Positions 17,178 to 25,722 of a stretch of 64,000 nucleotides of DNA are shown piece after piece. Origin of the DNA: UBA4582 sp002389265 (GTDB lineage Bacteria > Pseudomonadota > Gammaproteobacteria > Pseudomonadales > Azotimanducaceae); the NCBI GenBank assembly GCA_943788825.1, contig CALSRT010000012.1, positions 1 through 64,000 of the forward strand. The letters are read 5' to 3'. The notes under the pieces are model-generated. The model was not told the DNA's origin, searched no databases, and was given only the letters and a program-made list of their open reading frames with translations. The position numbers and the translations under genes were made by a program. Each line of letters starts with the position of its first letter. The first letter of the stretch is position 1.

Positions 17178-19049
17178 ATGTCAGTTGTCGAGGAAGTGAG
17201 CGTAGCAGGAGCGCAAGCCAGAGTGTTGGAGGGCGTGGTAGTCCGTTTTGCCGGTGATTCTGGTGACGGCATGCAGTTAACCGGTAACAACTTTACCGAG
17301 GCAACTGCAATCTATGGTAACGACCTGGCGACTTTTCCAGACTTCCCCGCGGAAATACGTGCCCCTGCCGGGGCAACATTCGGCGTTTCGGCTTTCCAGA
17401 TCTATTTTGGTTCCGATGATGTGACCACCGCCGGTGATGCAGTGGATGTGCTGGTGGCGATGAATCCCGCAGCGCTGATTACCAATTTGAAGGATCTGGT
17501 GGAAGGTGGGCTCATTGTGGTTGATGCTGACGCCTTCACCGATAAGAACATGCAACGCGCCGGCTACAAGGCCAACCCACTTGAGGACGGCTCGCTGGAT
17601 GCCTATCGTCTACTCTCGATTGATATCAGCAAGCGCGTACTGGACACCGTCAAACCCTTTGGCCTAAGCCACAAGTTTGGTTTGCGCTGCAAGAATATGT
17701 GGACGCTGGGTTTAACTATGTGGCTGTTTGATCGTAGTCGCGACGCAGCCATCGCTGGCTTGCGTAAGAAGTTCGCGAAAATGCCTGATATTGCTGAAGC
17801 GAACGTAGCCGCGATCAATGCCGGTCATGCCTTTGGTGAGACCACGGAACTGCACGCCGGGATCGAGATGTATAAGGTGCCGCGAGCACAAGTTTCACCG
17901 GGTTTATACCGTAACATCACTGGCTCAGAGGCGCTGGCCTATGGCTTGCTGGCCGGCGGCCAATTGGCTGAACTGCCGATTGTGTTTGCCTCTTACCCCA
18001 TCACGCCGGCTTCAAGCTTGTTGCATACCCTTTCCGGCCAGAAACACTTTGAGGTGGTCACTTTTCAAGCGGAAGATGAAATCGCGGCAGTCTGCGCCGC
18101 CATCGGCGCGTCTTTTGCCGGTTCACTGGGTATCACCTCAAGTTCGGGACCGGGGATCTCTCTGAAGGCCGAAGCGATTTCCCTGGCCTGTGCCGTGGAA
18201 TTACCTCTGGTGATCGTGAATACCCAGCGTGGCGGACCCTCGACTGGCCTGCCGACTAAAACTGAGCAGTCAGATTTATTTCAGGCTATTTATGGTCGCC
18301 ATGCGGACACGCCCCTGCCGGTCATCGCCTCTTCCACCTGCTCAGATTGTTTTGAAGTCGCCATTGAAGCCGTCAGGTTGGCGACGAAATATCGAACACC
18401 GGTGATTGTTCTCAGCGATGGCTACTTAGCGAATGCCTCTGAGCCCTGGCAACTGCCTGACTTCAATGACTACGAGGGTTTTCCCGTGGTGCATGCCACC
18501 GAGGTCGAAGGTTTTTCTCCAGCCAACCGCGATCCGGATACCTTGGCCCGTGTTTGGGCCAAGCCGGGAACGCCAGGGTTGGAACATCGGATTGGGGGTA
18601 TTGAGCGCGATGCGGTGACCGGTGATATCTCCTACGACGCTGAAAATCATCAGAAGATGACCTTGATGCGGCAAGCAAAAATAGATGGGATCGCTCGGGA
18701 CATTCCCCTGCAGAGCGTCGATCAAGGTAATACAACGGGCAAGCTGGCGGTGGTTGGCTGGGGTTCGACTTACGGTGTCATTCATCAGGCGGTAAAGCGT
18801 GCCCGCCAGTCGAACATGGATGTGTCCCACGTCCATATTCGTTATATGTGGCCCATGCCCGCCAATCTGGGTGAGTTGCTCAAGGGTTTTGATCAAGTGT
18901 TGATTCCAGAAATGAATACGGGACAGTTGATCGATATCCTTCGTGCTGAGTATGCGATTGATGCCAAAGGCGTAAGCAAGGTTTCTGGTCAGCCCTTTAA
19001 AATTCGAGAAATTGAAGCCGCGATAAAATCCCAGATGGAGAGCAAATAA
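17178..19049 (+). CDS. korA: 2-oxoacid:ferredoxin oxidoreductase alpha subunit (fused gamma-alpha), KorA type
   Basis: The 623 residues combine a gamma domain (about residues 15-205, with VRFAGDSGDGMQLTGNNF) and the alpha domain with SYPITPASSLLHTLSGQ near residue 275, the pyrophosphate-side signature. It pairs with the beta subunit at 19049 to convert 2-oxoglutarate (the likely substrate) plus CoA into succinyl-CoA, reducing ferredoxin. The fused gamma-alpha form is typical of oxygen-tolerant KorAB of aerobes. No ferredoxin-like delta gene is adjacent. The ATG at 17178 follows AGGAAA, and the last base of the stop codon is shared with the next gene. Confidence 0.9.
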   Translation: MSVVEEVSVAGAQARVLEGVVVRFAGDSGDGMQLTGNNFTEATAIYGNDLATFPDFPAEIRAPAGATFGVSAFQIYFGSDDVTTAGDAVDVLVAMNPAALITNLKDLVEGGLIVVDADAFTDKNMQRAGYKANPLEDGSLDAYRLLSIDISKRVLDTVKPFGLSHKFGLRCKNMWTLGLTMWLFDRSRDAAIAGLRKKFAKMPDIAEANVAAINAGHAFGETTELHAGIEMYKVPRAQVSPGLYRNITGSEALAYGLLAGGQLAELPIVFASYPITPASSLLHTLSGQKHFEVVTFQAEDEIAAVCAAIGASFAGSLGITSSSGPGISLKAEAISLACAVELPLVIVNTQRGGPSTGLPTKTEQSDLFQAIYGRHADTPLPVIASSTCSDCFEVAIEAVRLATKYRTPVIVLSDGYLANASEPWQLPDFNDYEGFPVVHATEVEGFSPANRDPDTLARVWAKPGTPGLEHRIGGIERDAVTGDISYDAENHQKMTLMRQAKIDGIARDIPLQSVDQGNTTGKLAVVGWGSTYGVIHQAVKRARQSNMDVSHVHIRYMWPMPANLGELLKGFDQVLIPEMNTGQLIDILRAEYAIDAKGVSKVSGQPFKIREIEAAIKSQMESK

Positions 19050-20059
19050 TGAATGCCCCCCTTACGATGAAAGATTACGAAACAGATCAGGAAGTGCGTT
19101 GGTGTCCAGGCTGTGGTGATTACGCCATTTTGAAAACCCTGCATAAGTTTATGCCGACCCTAGGCCTGCCCAGAGAAAACAGTGTTTTTATCTCGGGTAT
19201 TGGTTGCTCTTCGCGTTTTCCCTATTACATGAATACCTATGGTTTCCATACGATTCATGGTCGCGCACCGTCGCTGGCCACGGGCGTCAAGCTCGCCAAT
19301 CCAGAGTTGGATGTGTGGGTCGTCACCGGTGATGGTGATGGGCTGAGCATCGGCGGTAACCATATGTTACATGTGTTGCGTCGCAACGTAGATCTACAAA
19401 TTTTATTGTTTAATAACGAAATTTATGGCCTGACCAAGGGCCAGTACTCGCCGACGTCGAAGGTGGGTACCCGTTCACCGTCGACCCCCGATGGCTCAGT
19501 GGATCGGCCGTTAGACCCTTGCAGTTTTGCACTGGGCGCTGGTGCGCAATTTGTTGCTCGCTCAATTGATACGGAAATGAAGCACCTGACAGAAATGCTG
19601 GGTCGCTCCCACAGTCATAAAGGCGCGTCATTTCTCGAAATTCTGCAGAATTGCCCGGTTTATAACGATGGTATCTTTGAGCAAGTCAAAAACAAGAAAA
19701 CGGCCGCTGACAGCCGCTTAGTGCTGCAACATGGTGAGCCCATGTTGTTCGGTAAAGAGCTCGACAAGGGTATTCGGCTGAACACCAGTTTACTGCAGCT
19801 CGAAGTTGTGACGCTGGGTGAAGACGGCATAACGCTAGCTGATATTCTGGTTCATAATGAGTCCAATAAGGTGCTGGCACAGATGCTTGCCGGTATGCAT
19901 GGGCCGGATTTCCCAGAGCCAGTGGGTGTGATCTTCTGTGCCGACGTGAGCGGCTATATTGAAGATGTCTATGCTCAGCGGATTAAGGTGCGCGAAGCTA
20001 GACCGCCAGCAGATATGAATGCCTTGCTGCGTAGTGGTCACACCTGGCAGGTTGATTAA
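19049..20059 (+). CDS. korB: 2-oxoacid:ferredoxin oxidoreductase beta subunit, KorB type
   Basis: The 336-residue subunit carries the thiamine diphosphate site (GDGDGLSIGGNHMLH near residue 95, then NNEIYGLTKGQYSPTS). WCPGCGDYAIL contains Cys19 and Cys22, and with GIGCSS and the Cys in IFCADV these can ligate a [4Fe-4S] cluster. TAATG overlap with korA means strict translational coupling. The chromosomal sucA is also present about 42 kb downstream, so this enzyme is an alternative to 2-oxoglutarate dehydrogenase, yielding reduced ferredoxin rather than NADH. Specificity for 2-oxoglutarate is inferred from the family. Confidence 0.9.
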   Translation: MNAPLTMKDYETDQEVRWCPGCGDYAILKTLHKFMPTLGLPRENSVFISGIGCSSRFPYYMNTYGFHTIHGRAPSLATGVKLANPELDVWVVTGDGDGLSIGGNHMLHVLRRNVDLQILLFNNEIYGLTKGQYSPTSKVGTRSPSTPDGSVDRPLDPCSFALGAGAQFVARSIDTEMKHLTEMLGRSHSHKGASFLEILQNCPVYNDGIFEQVKNKKTAADSRLVLQHGEPMLFGKELDKGIRLNTSLLQLEVVTLGEDGITLADILVHNESNKVLAQMLAGMHGPDFPEPVGVIFCADVSGYIEDVYAQRIKVREARPPADMNALLRSGHTWQVD

Positions 20060-20406
20060 TTCGCGAACGGGTGTAGCTGGACTGCACCCATTCCTTACTT
20101 AAGGCGTGACAGCTTCAGCGTGGCAATCTGTTGTCGCGTAGATTAAGCCAGGGCCAGCAAGACGCTATGTTTTCAGGGGCCCCCGTCAGGGGCTCAGCGT
20201 CAGCTAGAAAAATTTCGATGGTCAACACCGGTTAATACAGGGCTAGTCCAAGGCGATGACGGTGGGCTGCAAGCTCCGGTTAGCGGCGGTAGCAACTCGT
20301 TAATTCAACTGAACGCGCTGCCTGTGGTGGTGCTCGGCATCAGGCCAATCGAGGTAGTTGACGTCAATGACCAAAAACGTAATAAAAAAATACAAAGGTA
20401 GTACTC
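20060..20406. other. Intergenic gap after korB with a weak hairpin
   Basis: No gene is recognised in these 347 bases. At 20069-20089, GGGTGTAG and CTGCACCC form an 8-bp stem with one G-T pair and a 5-nt loop, followed by only a weak T-rich tail, so it may terminate korAB. An octamer TCAGGGGC appears twice near 20173-20195. The 3' part is A-rich (AATAAAAAAATACAAAGG) ahead of the next start and provides its ribosome binding site. Confidence 0.4.
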
Positions 20407-21462
20407 ATGACGGACTTTAGCGCCGAAGAAAATACTGGAACGATTCCGGTGCAGGAGAAGCATCAATTTGACGTGGCTGCACTGCAAAAATTCATGGAGC
20501 AACAGGTGGAAGGCTATCAAGGTAGCTTGACCGTTGAAGAATTTGCCGGCGGTCAATCGAACCCAACGTACTTGCTTCATGGGGGTGGCACACAATATGT
20601 GCTGCGCAAAAAACCTGGCGGTGAATTGCTGAAATCAGCGCATGCCGTAGATCGAGAGTATCGCGTGTTGACCGCCCTTCAGGGGGCTGATGTGCCGACT
20701 GCGAAAACCTATGCATTTTGTGAGGACGAATCTATTCTGGGCACCATGTTTTATGTCATGGAATACCTTGATGGTCGGGTCATCTGGGATAGTACAGCGG
20801 GTCCCTACAGCCCCGCTGAGCGAGGTGAAATTTGGGATGCGGCCAATGCTGCTGTAGCAAAGCTACATAGTGTGGATTTTAATGCAGTTGGCTTGTCAGA
20901 CTACGGCAAACACACAGACTATATTGCGCGTCAGATCAATCGCTGGTCTAGCCAATATGAGTACACCAAGACGATTGAAAACCCTTACATGGACGAACTG
21001 ATCGCCTACTTGCCGGGCAATATACCGCTGGATACGTCGTGCACCATTGTTCACGGGGATTTGCAGATCGCTAATATGATGATGCACAAGGATAAGAATG
21101 AGGTTATCGGTATTCTTGACTGGGAGCTGAGTACCCTAGGCAGCCCCTTGTCTGATTTCGCCTATATGTGTCGCCCCTATCGGGATGTCCTGCGTGGCGC
21201 TGATCTGAAATCTTTGGGGATCCCCAGCGAGGAGGCCTTTGTTGAGGCCTATTGCCGACGTACGGGACGTGATGGCATTGATCATTGGGATTATTATCTG
21301 GCGTTTAACATGTTTCGTCTGGCTGGCATCCTGCAAGGTATTGCCAAGCGAGTACTGGACGGCACAGCGGCCAGCAAGCAAGCAGAGGCCGCCGGTGCCG
21401 GAGCCTATGACATGGCGAAGTTGGCCTGGGCTCAAATTGATAAGAGCGTCAAGCTGGATTGA
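20407..21462 (+). CDS. APH-family phosphotransferase (ACAD10-type kinase-like protein)
   Basis: The 351-residue product has the aminoglycoside-phosphotransferase fold used in ACAD10-like metabolic kinases. YVLRKKPGGELLKSAH carries the ATP-binding lysine, VHGDLQIANMM is the Brenner catalytic loop near residue 217, and GILDWELSTLG is the metal-binding aspartate motif. In this family such kinases phosphorylate hydroxyacyl-CoA or similar substrates rather than antibiotics. The gene context of acyl-CoA enzymes supports that reading, and it should not be called a resistance gene. A weak AAAGGTAG precedes the ATG. A GST-fold gene follows 49 nt later. Confidence 0.88.
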   Translation: MTDFSAEENTGTIPVQEKHQFDVAALQKFMEQQVEGYQGSLTVEEFAGGQSNPTYLLHGGGTQYVLRKKPGGELLKSAHAVDREYRVLTALQGADVPTAKTYAFCEDESILGTMFYVMEYLDGRVIWDSTAGPYSPAERGEIWDAANAAVAKLHSVDFNAVGLSDYGKHTDYIARQINRWSSQYEYTKTIENPYMDELIAYLPGNIPLDTSCTIVHGDLQIANMMMHKDKNEVIGILDWELSTLGSPLSDFAYMCRPYRDVLRGADLKSLGIPSEEAFVEAYCRRTGRDGIDHWDYYLAFNMFRLAGILQGIAKRVLDGTAASKQAEAAGAGAYDMAKLAWAQIDKSVKLD

Positions 21463-21511
21463 ACGAGGCGTTCCCAACTAGTTTCCTAGCGCTGCAATTG
21501 AGAGACTCAAT

Positions 21512-22180
21512 ATGTTGATATTGGCCACCACTGAAAGAGAATACCCTTGGGGTACTTTACGGTCGACTCATGCCAGTAAGGTGAAAGTGATTCTCGAAGA
21601 GAAGGAGCTCGCCTATCGCGTGGAGCGGCTTCACCCGGGTGACCTATGGAAGAAGCCGGCAGAGTTGCTGGCCAAGCATCCGTTGGGGAAGGTGCCCTAT
21701 CTGCAGTTGGCGGATGGCGCCTGCATATTTGACTCCACTGTGATTAATGAGTATCTGGAGGATCGGTACCCACACAATGCATTGAAACCCAACCGTGACT
21801 GGGAGTTGGCGCAGATGCGGATGCAGGAAACCTTTGCGGATGAGGCTTTTTTGGTGGGTGATCTACCGAAGATCTGGATGCCCTATTGGGTCAAGCCAGA
21901 GTCTCGTGACGAGGCCTTGATGGAGGCCGGCAGGGCGGGGTTGCGTGCTCGTGGCTTGCCCTACCTTGAGTCGATGATAGCGGGCCGTGAATACCTTTGT
22001 GAGGATTTTTCTCTGGCGGATGCGCCGTATATGGCGGTTGCTATGGTGCTGGAGGTCGATGGTATGGTGCTCGCTGAGTTCCCCGCCTGCGCCGCTTATT
22101 TTGAGCGCTTACGGGCACGACCCAGTTACCGCGCCATCAGCCCCAAGACCTCATTAGAGGATTCTACCGGACGCGGTTAG
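21512..22180 (+). CDS. Glutathione S-transferase family protein
   Basis: The 222 residues show an N-terminal thioredoxin-like domain with the cis-proline and glutathione-binding stretch GKVPYLQLADGACIFDSTVINEYL, in which KVPYL holds the cis-Pro and DS the SNAIL-type turn. An all-helical C-terminal domain follows (FSLADAPYMAVAMVLEVDG). Function could be conjugation or reduction of an electrophile; the substrate is unknown. It lies 49 nt downstream of the kinase-like gene and converges on a carboxymuconolactone-decarboxylase-family gene. Confidence 0.87.
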   Translation: MLILATTEREYPWGTLRSTHASKVKVILEEKELAYRVERLHPGDLWKKPAELLAKHPLGKVPYLQLADGACIFDSTVINEYLEDRYPHNALKPNRDWELAQMRMQETFADEAFLVGDLPKIWMPYWVKPESRDEALMEAGRAGLRARGLPYLESMIAGREYLCEDFSLADAPYMAVAMVLEVDGMVLAEFPACAAYFERLRARPSYRAISPKTSLEDSTGRG

Positions 22181-22238
22181 GCTGAAAAAGACAGCGGATA
22201 CAAAGGCGCCATCTATTCCGGTGGTGTCATTCTGATGC

Positions 22239-22784
22239 TTAAAACCCCTTGATATCTGGATCCAGCTGGACGCCGAATGAGTTCAGCGCCATGGATACCA
22301 TGGTGTACTGACCGCAGGTAAATACCAGATCCATCATTTGCTGATCCGTGAAGTCGGCCTTAAGGCCTTGCCAAGTTTCGTCAGAGATGAAGGCGTCATT
22401 GTGTAATTCGTCCGCGGCACGAATCAGCAAGGCATCGTGGGTTGACCAACCCGCATTGGCGCCGGCTTTGATCATCTCGATCTCGTTCTCGGCAATGCCT
22501 GCGCGCTTGCCAATCACCACGTGCTGTCCCCATTCGTAGCCCGCCTGGCACAGCCAGCCGATGCGCAGAATCAAAATCTCTCGATCGCGCGGTGGCAGAG
22601 TAGATTTAGACAGAATGTGGTTGCCGAAGACCAACCAGCGCTTGGCTAATTTGGCATGATTGGCCATGGTTCGGAAAATATTCTGCACTGAACCGCGCAT
22701 CTTCTGACCGTTGAGTATTTCGGCCTGCTCTGCGGTCCATTGGTCCTCATGCAAGGCGGGAATTCTAGGCTTGGTGAGTCTCAT
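22239..22784 (-). CDS. Carboxymuconolactone decarboxylase family protein
   Basis: The 181-residue product belongs to the AhpD/CMD superfamily. It contains LPPRDREILILRIGWLCQAGYEWGQHVVIGKRAGI, read here as LPPRDREILILR followed by CQAGYEWGQH, where the Glu and His are characteristic. The CxxC pair of AhpD is absent, so it is not a peroxidase of that type. Members act as decarboxylases or in unknown detoxification reactions. The start is an ATG with GGAG upstream. It is divergent from a GST-like gene at 22878. Confidence 0.87.
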   Translation of the reverse strand: MRLTKPRIPALHEDQWTAEQAEILNGQKMRGSVQNIFRTMANHAKLAKRWLVFGNHILSKSTLPPRDREILILRIGWLCQAGYEWGQHVVIGKRAGIAENEIEMIKAGANAGWSTHDALLIRAADELHNDAFISDETWQGLKADFTDQQMMDLVFTCGQYTMVSMALNSFGVQLDPDIKGF

Positions 22785-22877
22785 GCTGTGCTCCGTAGTA
22801 ACGTGTCGTCCACTATAAGAAAATTCGCCCCGCAGTGCTATGATCTGATCATTCTAATTATCTGAGTCGTGAGTCCT

Positions 22878-23810
22878 ATGTCTGATCTCATTCTGCATCA
22901 CTATCCTGAGTCGCCGTTCTCAGAGAAAATCCGTTTGCTGCTGGGTTATAAGCGGGCTAGTTATCAGGCTGTTGCCATTCCGGTGATTCAGCCTAAGCCA
23001 GACTTGATGGCGCTGACGGGCGGCTATCGGAAAACACCCGTGCTGCAGATTGGCGCTGATATCTATTGCGATTCCGCCTTGATGGCCCGTGTGATCGACC
23101 GGCTTTACCCGGATAACACGGTATTCCCCGCTGCTTATGAAGCGGTGGCGGGTGGCCTGGCGCATTGGACGGATACGTTGTTATTTAAATGTGCGGTAGC
23201 GATGGCTTTTCAACCTCGGGCGTTGGCTTCCCACGCGCTATTTTCTGACCCCGATGCCGCTGCCGCGTTTATGGCTGACCGTGCCGAATTTACTCGTGGT
23301 TCGACGGAGCTGAGTATGGATTTTTCCATAGCCCAGCCTTATTTTTTGATGCATTTAAAACGTCTAGATCTGCAGTTGGCGAGTCAACCCTTTCTGCTCG
23401 GCGAAGCTCCCTCGATAGTGGACTTTTCGACTTATCACTGTTGTTGGTTTGTCCATAACAACGAAGCGATTCGAGACACCTTCGCGCCATTTCCCGAAGT
23501 CCTGGCTTGGATGGGGCGGATGCGGGCATTTGGCCAGGGTGAGTTAACGCCAATATCTGGTGCGGCGGCACTCGCTGTCGCTGCAGCTGCAACACCAGCC
23601 ACAGAGCCGGTGGTCAAAGCGATGCAGGTTGATGGTTTGGTGGCTGGTGACAAAGTCAATATCACACCGATAGACTACGGTTTGTTCCCTGTGGAGGGCA
23701 GATTGTTAGTCGCCTCCTTAGAAGAGTTGGCCGTGGTGCGGGATGACCCGCAGCTCGGTCAGGTCGTCGTGCACTTCCCCCGCCTAGGCTTCAAAGTCGA
23801 GAAGGTTTGA
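22878..23810 (+). CDS. Glutathione S-transferase-like protein with C-terminal extension
   Basis: The 310-residue protein starts with a GST thioredoxin-like domain (LILHHYPESPFSEKIRLLLGYK, read as HHYPESPFSEKIR), followed by a helical domain to about residue 220. An unusual extra tail follows (SGAAALAVAAAATPATEP, then a beta-rich segment up to residue 310). That tail is absent from ordinary 200-230-residue GSTs and may be a separate binding domain. The ATG at 22878 was preferred to an in-frame GTG at 22869. It converges on an M20 amidohydrolase gene, with stop codons only 16 nt apart. Confidence 0.85.
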   Translation: MSDLILHHYPESPFSEKIRLLLGYKRASYQAVAIPVIQPKPDLMALTGGYRKTPVLQIGADIYCDSALMARVIDRLYPDNTVFPAAYEAVAGGLAHWTDTLLFKCAVAMAFQPRALASHALFSDPDAAAAFMADRAEFTRGSTELSMDFSIAQPYFLMHLKRLDLQLASQPFLLGEAPSIVDFSTYHCCWFVHNNEAIRDTFAPFPEVLAWMGRMRAFGQGELTPISGAAALAVAAAATPATEPVVKAMQVDGLVAGDKVNITPIDYGLFPVEGRLLVASLEELAVVRDDPQLGQVVVHFPRLGFKVEKV

Positions 23811-23826
23811 TGTTTATGGTCGGTCA

Positions 23827-24999
23827 TCAGCCAATCTTGGGTAACAGCTGCTCCACCAGCTTAACCCAGTAACTGGCACCGATAGGCAGGATCGCATCGT
23901 TAAAGTCGTAGCCAGGGTTATGCACCATGCACGAACCTTCGCCATCGCCATTGCCGATCCAGATATAGCTGCCTGGTTTCGCCTGTAACATATAGGCGAA
24001 ATCCTCTGAACCCATGGCGGGCTTCGGATTAAGGTTGACCCGGTCTGCACCCACCACACTGGCGGCCGCTTGGGCAGCCATATCCGTCTCGGCTTGGGCG
24101 TTAACCGTGGGTGGGTAACGTTTTTCATAGAAAAATTCAGCCTGGGCACCGAATGCCGCACAAATTTGCTCCGTCATGACGCGCATTTTGTTTTCCATCA
24201 TGGCTTGGACCTTAGGCGAGAAACATCGGGTGCAACCATGGATTTCGACAGATTCCGGGATGACATTATAGGCATCGCCGCCGTGGAACTGAGTCACGCT
24301 GATGACCGCCGCGTCTTGAGGATCAATTGAGCGGCTGACGATGGACTGGAAGGCCTCGATAATCTTGGCGCCAATCAGGATAGGATCAACGCTGAACTGG
24401 GGCATGGCAGCATGACCGCCGCGCCCCGTGACCTTGAGTTTGAAGATATCGAATGCTGCCATCATGGGACCCGGTTTAATGGCAAAGGTACCGACGGCCA
24501 TGCCCGGTATATTGTGCATACCGAAGACCGACTCCACCGGATACTTATCGAACAAGCCGGCCTCGATCATCGCCCGACCGCCACCTTCATTTTCTTCTGC
24601 GGGTTGGAAAATAAAGTTAACCGTACCTTCGAAGTCGCCAGATTCGGCCAGGTATCGGGCGGCGCCCAGGAGCATGGTGGTGTGCCCGTCATGACCGCAA
24701 GCGTGCATTTTACCGGGGTGGGTCGAAACATGGTCAAAGGTGTTTTGCTCAACGATGGGTAATGCGTCCAGATCGGCCCGCAGGCCGATGGCACGGTTAC
24801 CGCGCCCGCGAGTCAAGGTGCCGACCACGCCAGTGCCCGCAATGCCAGTTTCTACCTCTAAGCCAAATTCACGTAATTTATCGGCCACCAGTTGTGCGGT
24901 TCGATGTTCTTCAAAGGCAGTTTCAGGATGCGCATGGATATCCCGTCGCCAGGCCTGCATGTCGGGTTGGAACTGCTCAATAGCTTTGATTGTTTGCAT
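23827..24999 (-). CDS. M20 family amidohydrolase (hippurate/N-acyl amino acid hydrolase-like)
   Basis: The 390-residue enzyme carries the M20D signature: HACGHDGHTTMLLGAARYL with metal-binding His residues near 100, and PAEENEGGGRAMIEAG near 135, which includes the catalytic Glu. The C-terminal PKPAMGSEDFAYML adds the last metal site. It likely cleaves N-acyl amino acids or a related amide. No signal peptide is visible, so it acts in the cytoplasm. A purine-rich AAAGGTC lies upstream of the ATG at 24997-24999. Spacing to a ChaC-like gene upstream (149 nt) shows no clear terminator. Confidence 0.9.
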   Translation of the reverse strand: MQTIKAIEQFQPDMQAWRRDIHAHPETAFEEHRTAQLVADKLREFGLEVETGIAGTGVVGTLTRGRGNRAIGLRADLDALPIVEQNTFDHVSTHPGKMHACGHDGHTTMLLGAARYLAESGDFEGTVNFIFQPAEENEGGGRAMIEAGLFDKYPVESVFGMHNIPGMAVGTFAIKPGPMMAAFDIFKLKVTGRGGHAAMPQFSVDPILIGAKIIEAFQSIVSRSIDPQDAAVISVTQFHGGDAYNVIPESVEIHGCTRCFSPKVQAMMENKMRVMTEQICAAFGAQAEFFYEKRYPPTVNAQAETDMAAQAAASVVGADRVNLNPKPAMGSEDFAYMLQAKPGSYIWIGNGDGEGSCMVHNPGYDFNDAILPIGASYWVKLVEQLLPKIG

Positions 25000-25148
25000 G
25001 TCACGAGACCTTTATTGCTGAGTTCGGTTGCGTCAGTTGGATATCACGCCCAAGTCTGAGTCAATGAGCTATGGGGAGATTCATGGAATGACTGTATGAC
25101 GACAGTACGCTGAATGCAAATAGCCCGGGTACAGATAACCCTGATTAT

Positions 25149-25712
25149 CTAGGTTGCTAACAGGCGCCTGACTGCGATCGCGATGGCGGCGACGTGGTTG
25201 TCCGGATCTTGCGCTAGCGCAAGGTTGATACTTTGTAGTGCCTTATCCAGTTCCAGAATATATTCTGAGTTGGGTCCACTGGGTCCTGTGGAATCGACAA
25301 TTTGTTGCGCGATACTGTCGACGGGCGCCGTGCCCAGGAAACTGGAGTTGGTTGAGTTCGCATAGTAAGTGATACCGGTGACGATTTCGGTAGCGCTGAA
25401 ATGGATCGGTATCTGCAGCTGGTCGTAGCCGCCCTGTTCACGATGGTCGAGGCGGGCCAAGACTGTGGAAGAGAGAGTCGGGTCGATGCGGTAAGCCATG
25501 CCTGCACAACAAGCCTCAAGATCTTCAATCAGCGTTACGACTCGACCCGGGGCGCCGGGCATGCCGCGGTGGTCGGAGGAGCCTTGCCAGAACCTTCTCG
25601 AGAAATCGCGAATATAGGCGGGCCGCTTTTCTACAAAAGCAAAGTCGGCGCGCCAAATCAGCGAGCCGTAACCGAAAATCCAAAGGGGTGATGAGGATGC
25701 AGAACTTGTCAT
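25149..25712 (-). CDS. ChaC-like gamma-glutamylcyclotransferase
   Basis: The 187-residue protein starts near FGYGSLIWRADF, the glycine-rich signature of the ChaC fold, and continues RRFWQGSSDHRGMPGAPGRVVTL, read as RRFWQGSSDHRG. LDHREQGGY holds the likely catalytic Glu. It degrades glutathione to 5-oxoproline and Cys-Gly, as in ChaC, which would affect redox balance. Its start overlaps no other gene. The 3' end of the DUF5916 outer-membrane protein gene lies 10 nt upstream of it on the same strand, so the two may share a transcript. Confidence 0.9.
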   Translation of the reverse strand: MTSSASSSPLWIFGYGSLIWRADFAFVEKRPAYIRDFSRRFWQGSSDHRGMPGAPGRVVTLIEDLEACCAGMAYRIDPTLSSTVLARLDHREQGGYDQLQIPIHFSATEIVTGITYYANSTNSSFLGTAPVDSIAQQIVDSTGPSGPNSEYILELDKALQSINLALAQDPDNHVAAIAIAVRRLLAT

Positions 25713-25722
25713 GAGCGTGTCA

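Noticed and set aside
20407..21462. Calling the APH-fold protein an aminoglycoside resistance gene
   Set aside because: The sequence resembles ACAD10-type metabolic kinases, and the context is acyl-CoA metabolism rather than resistance.
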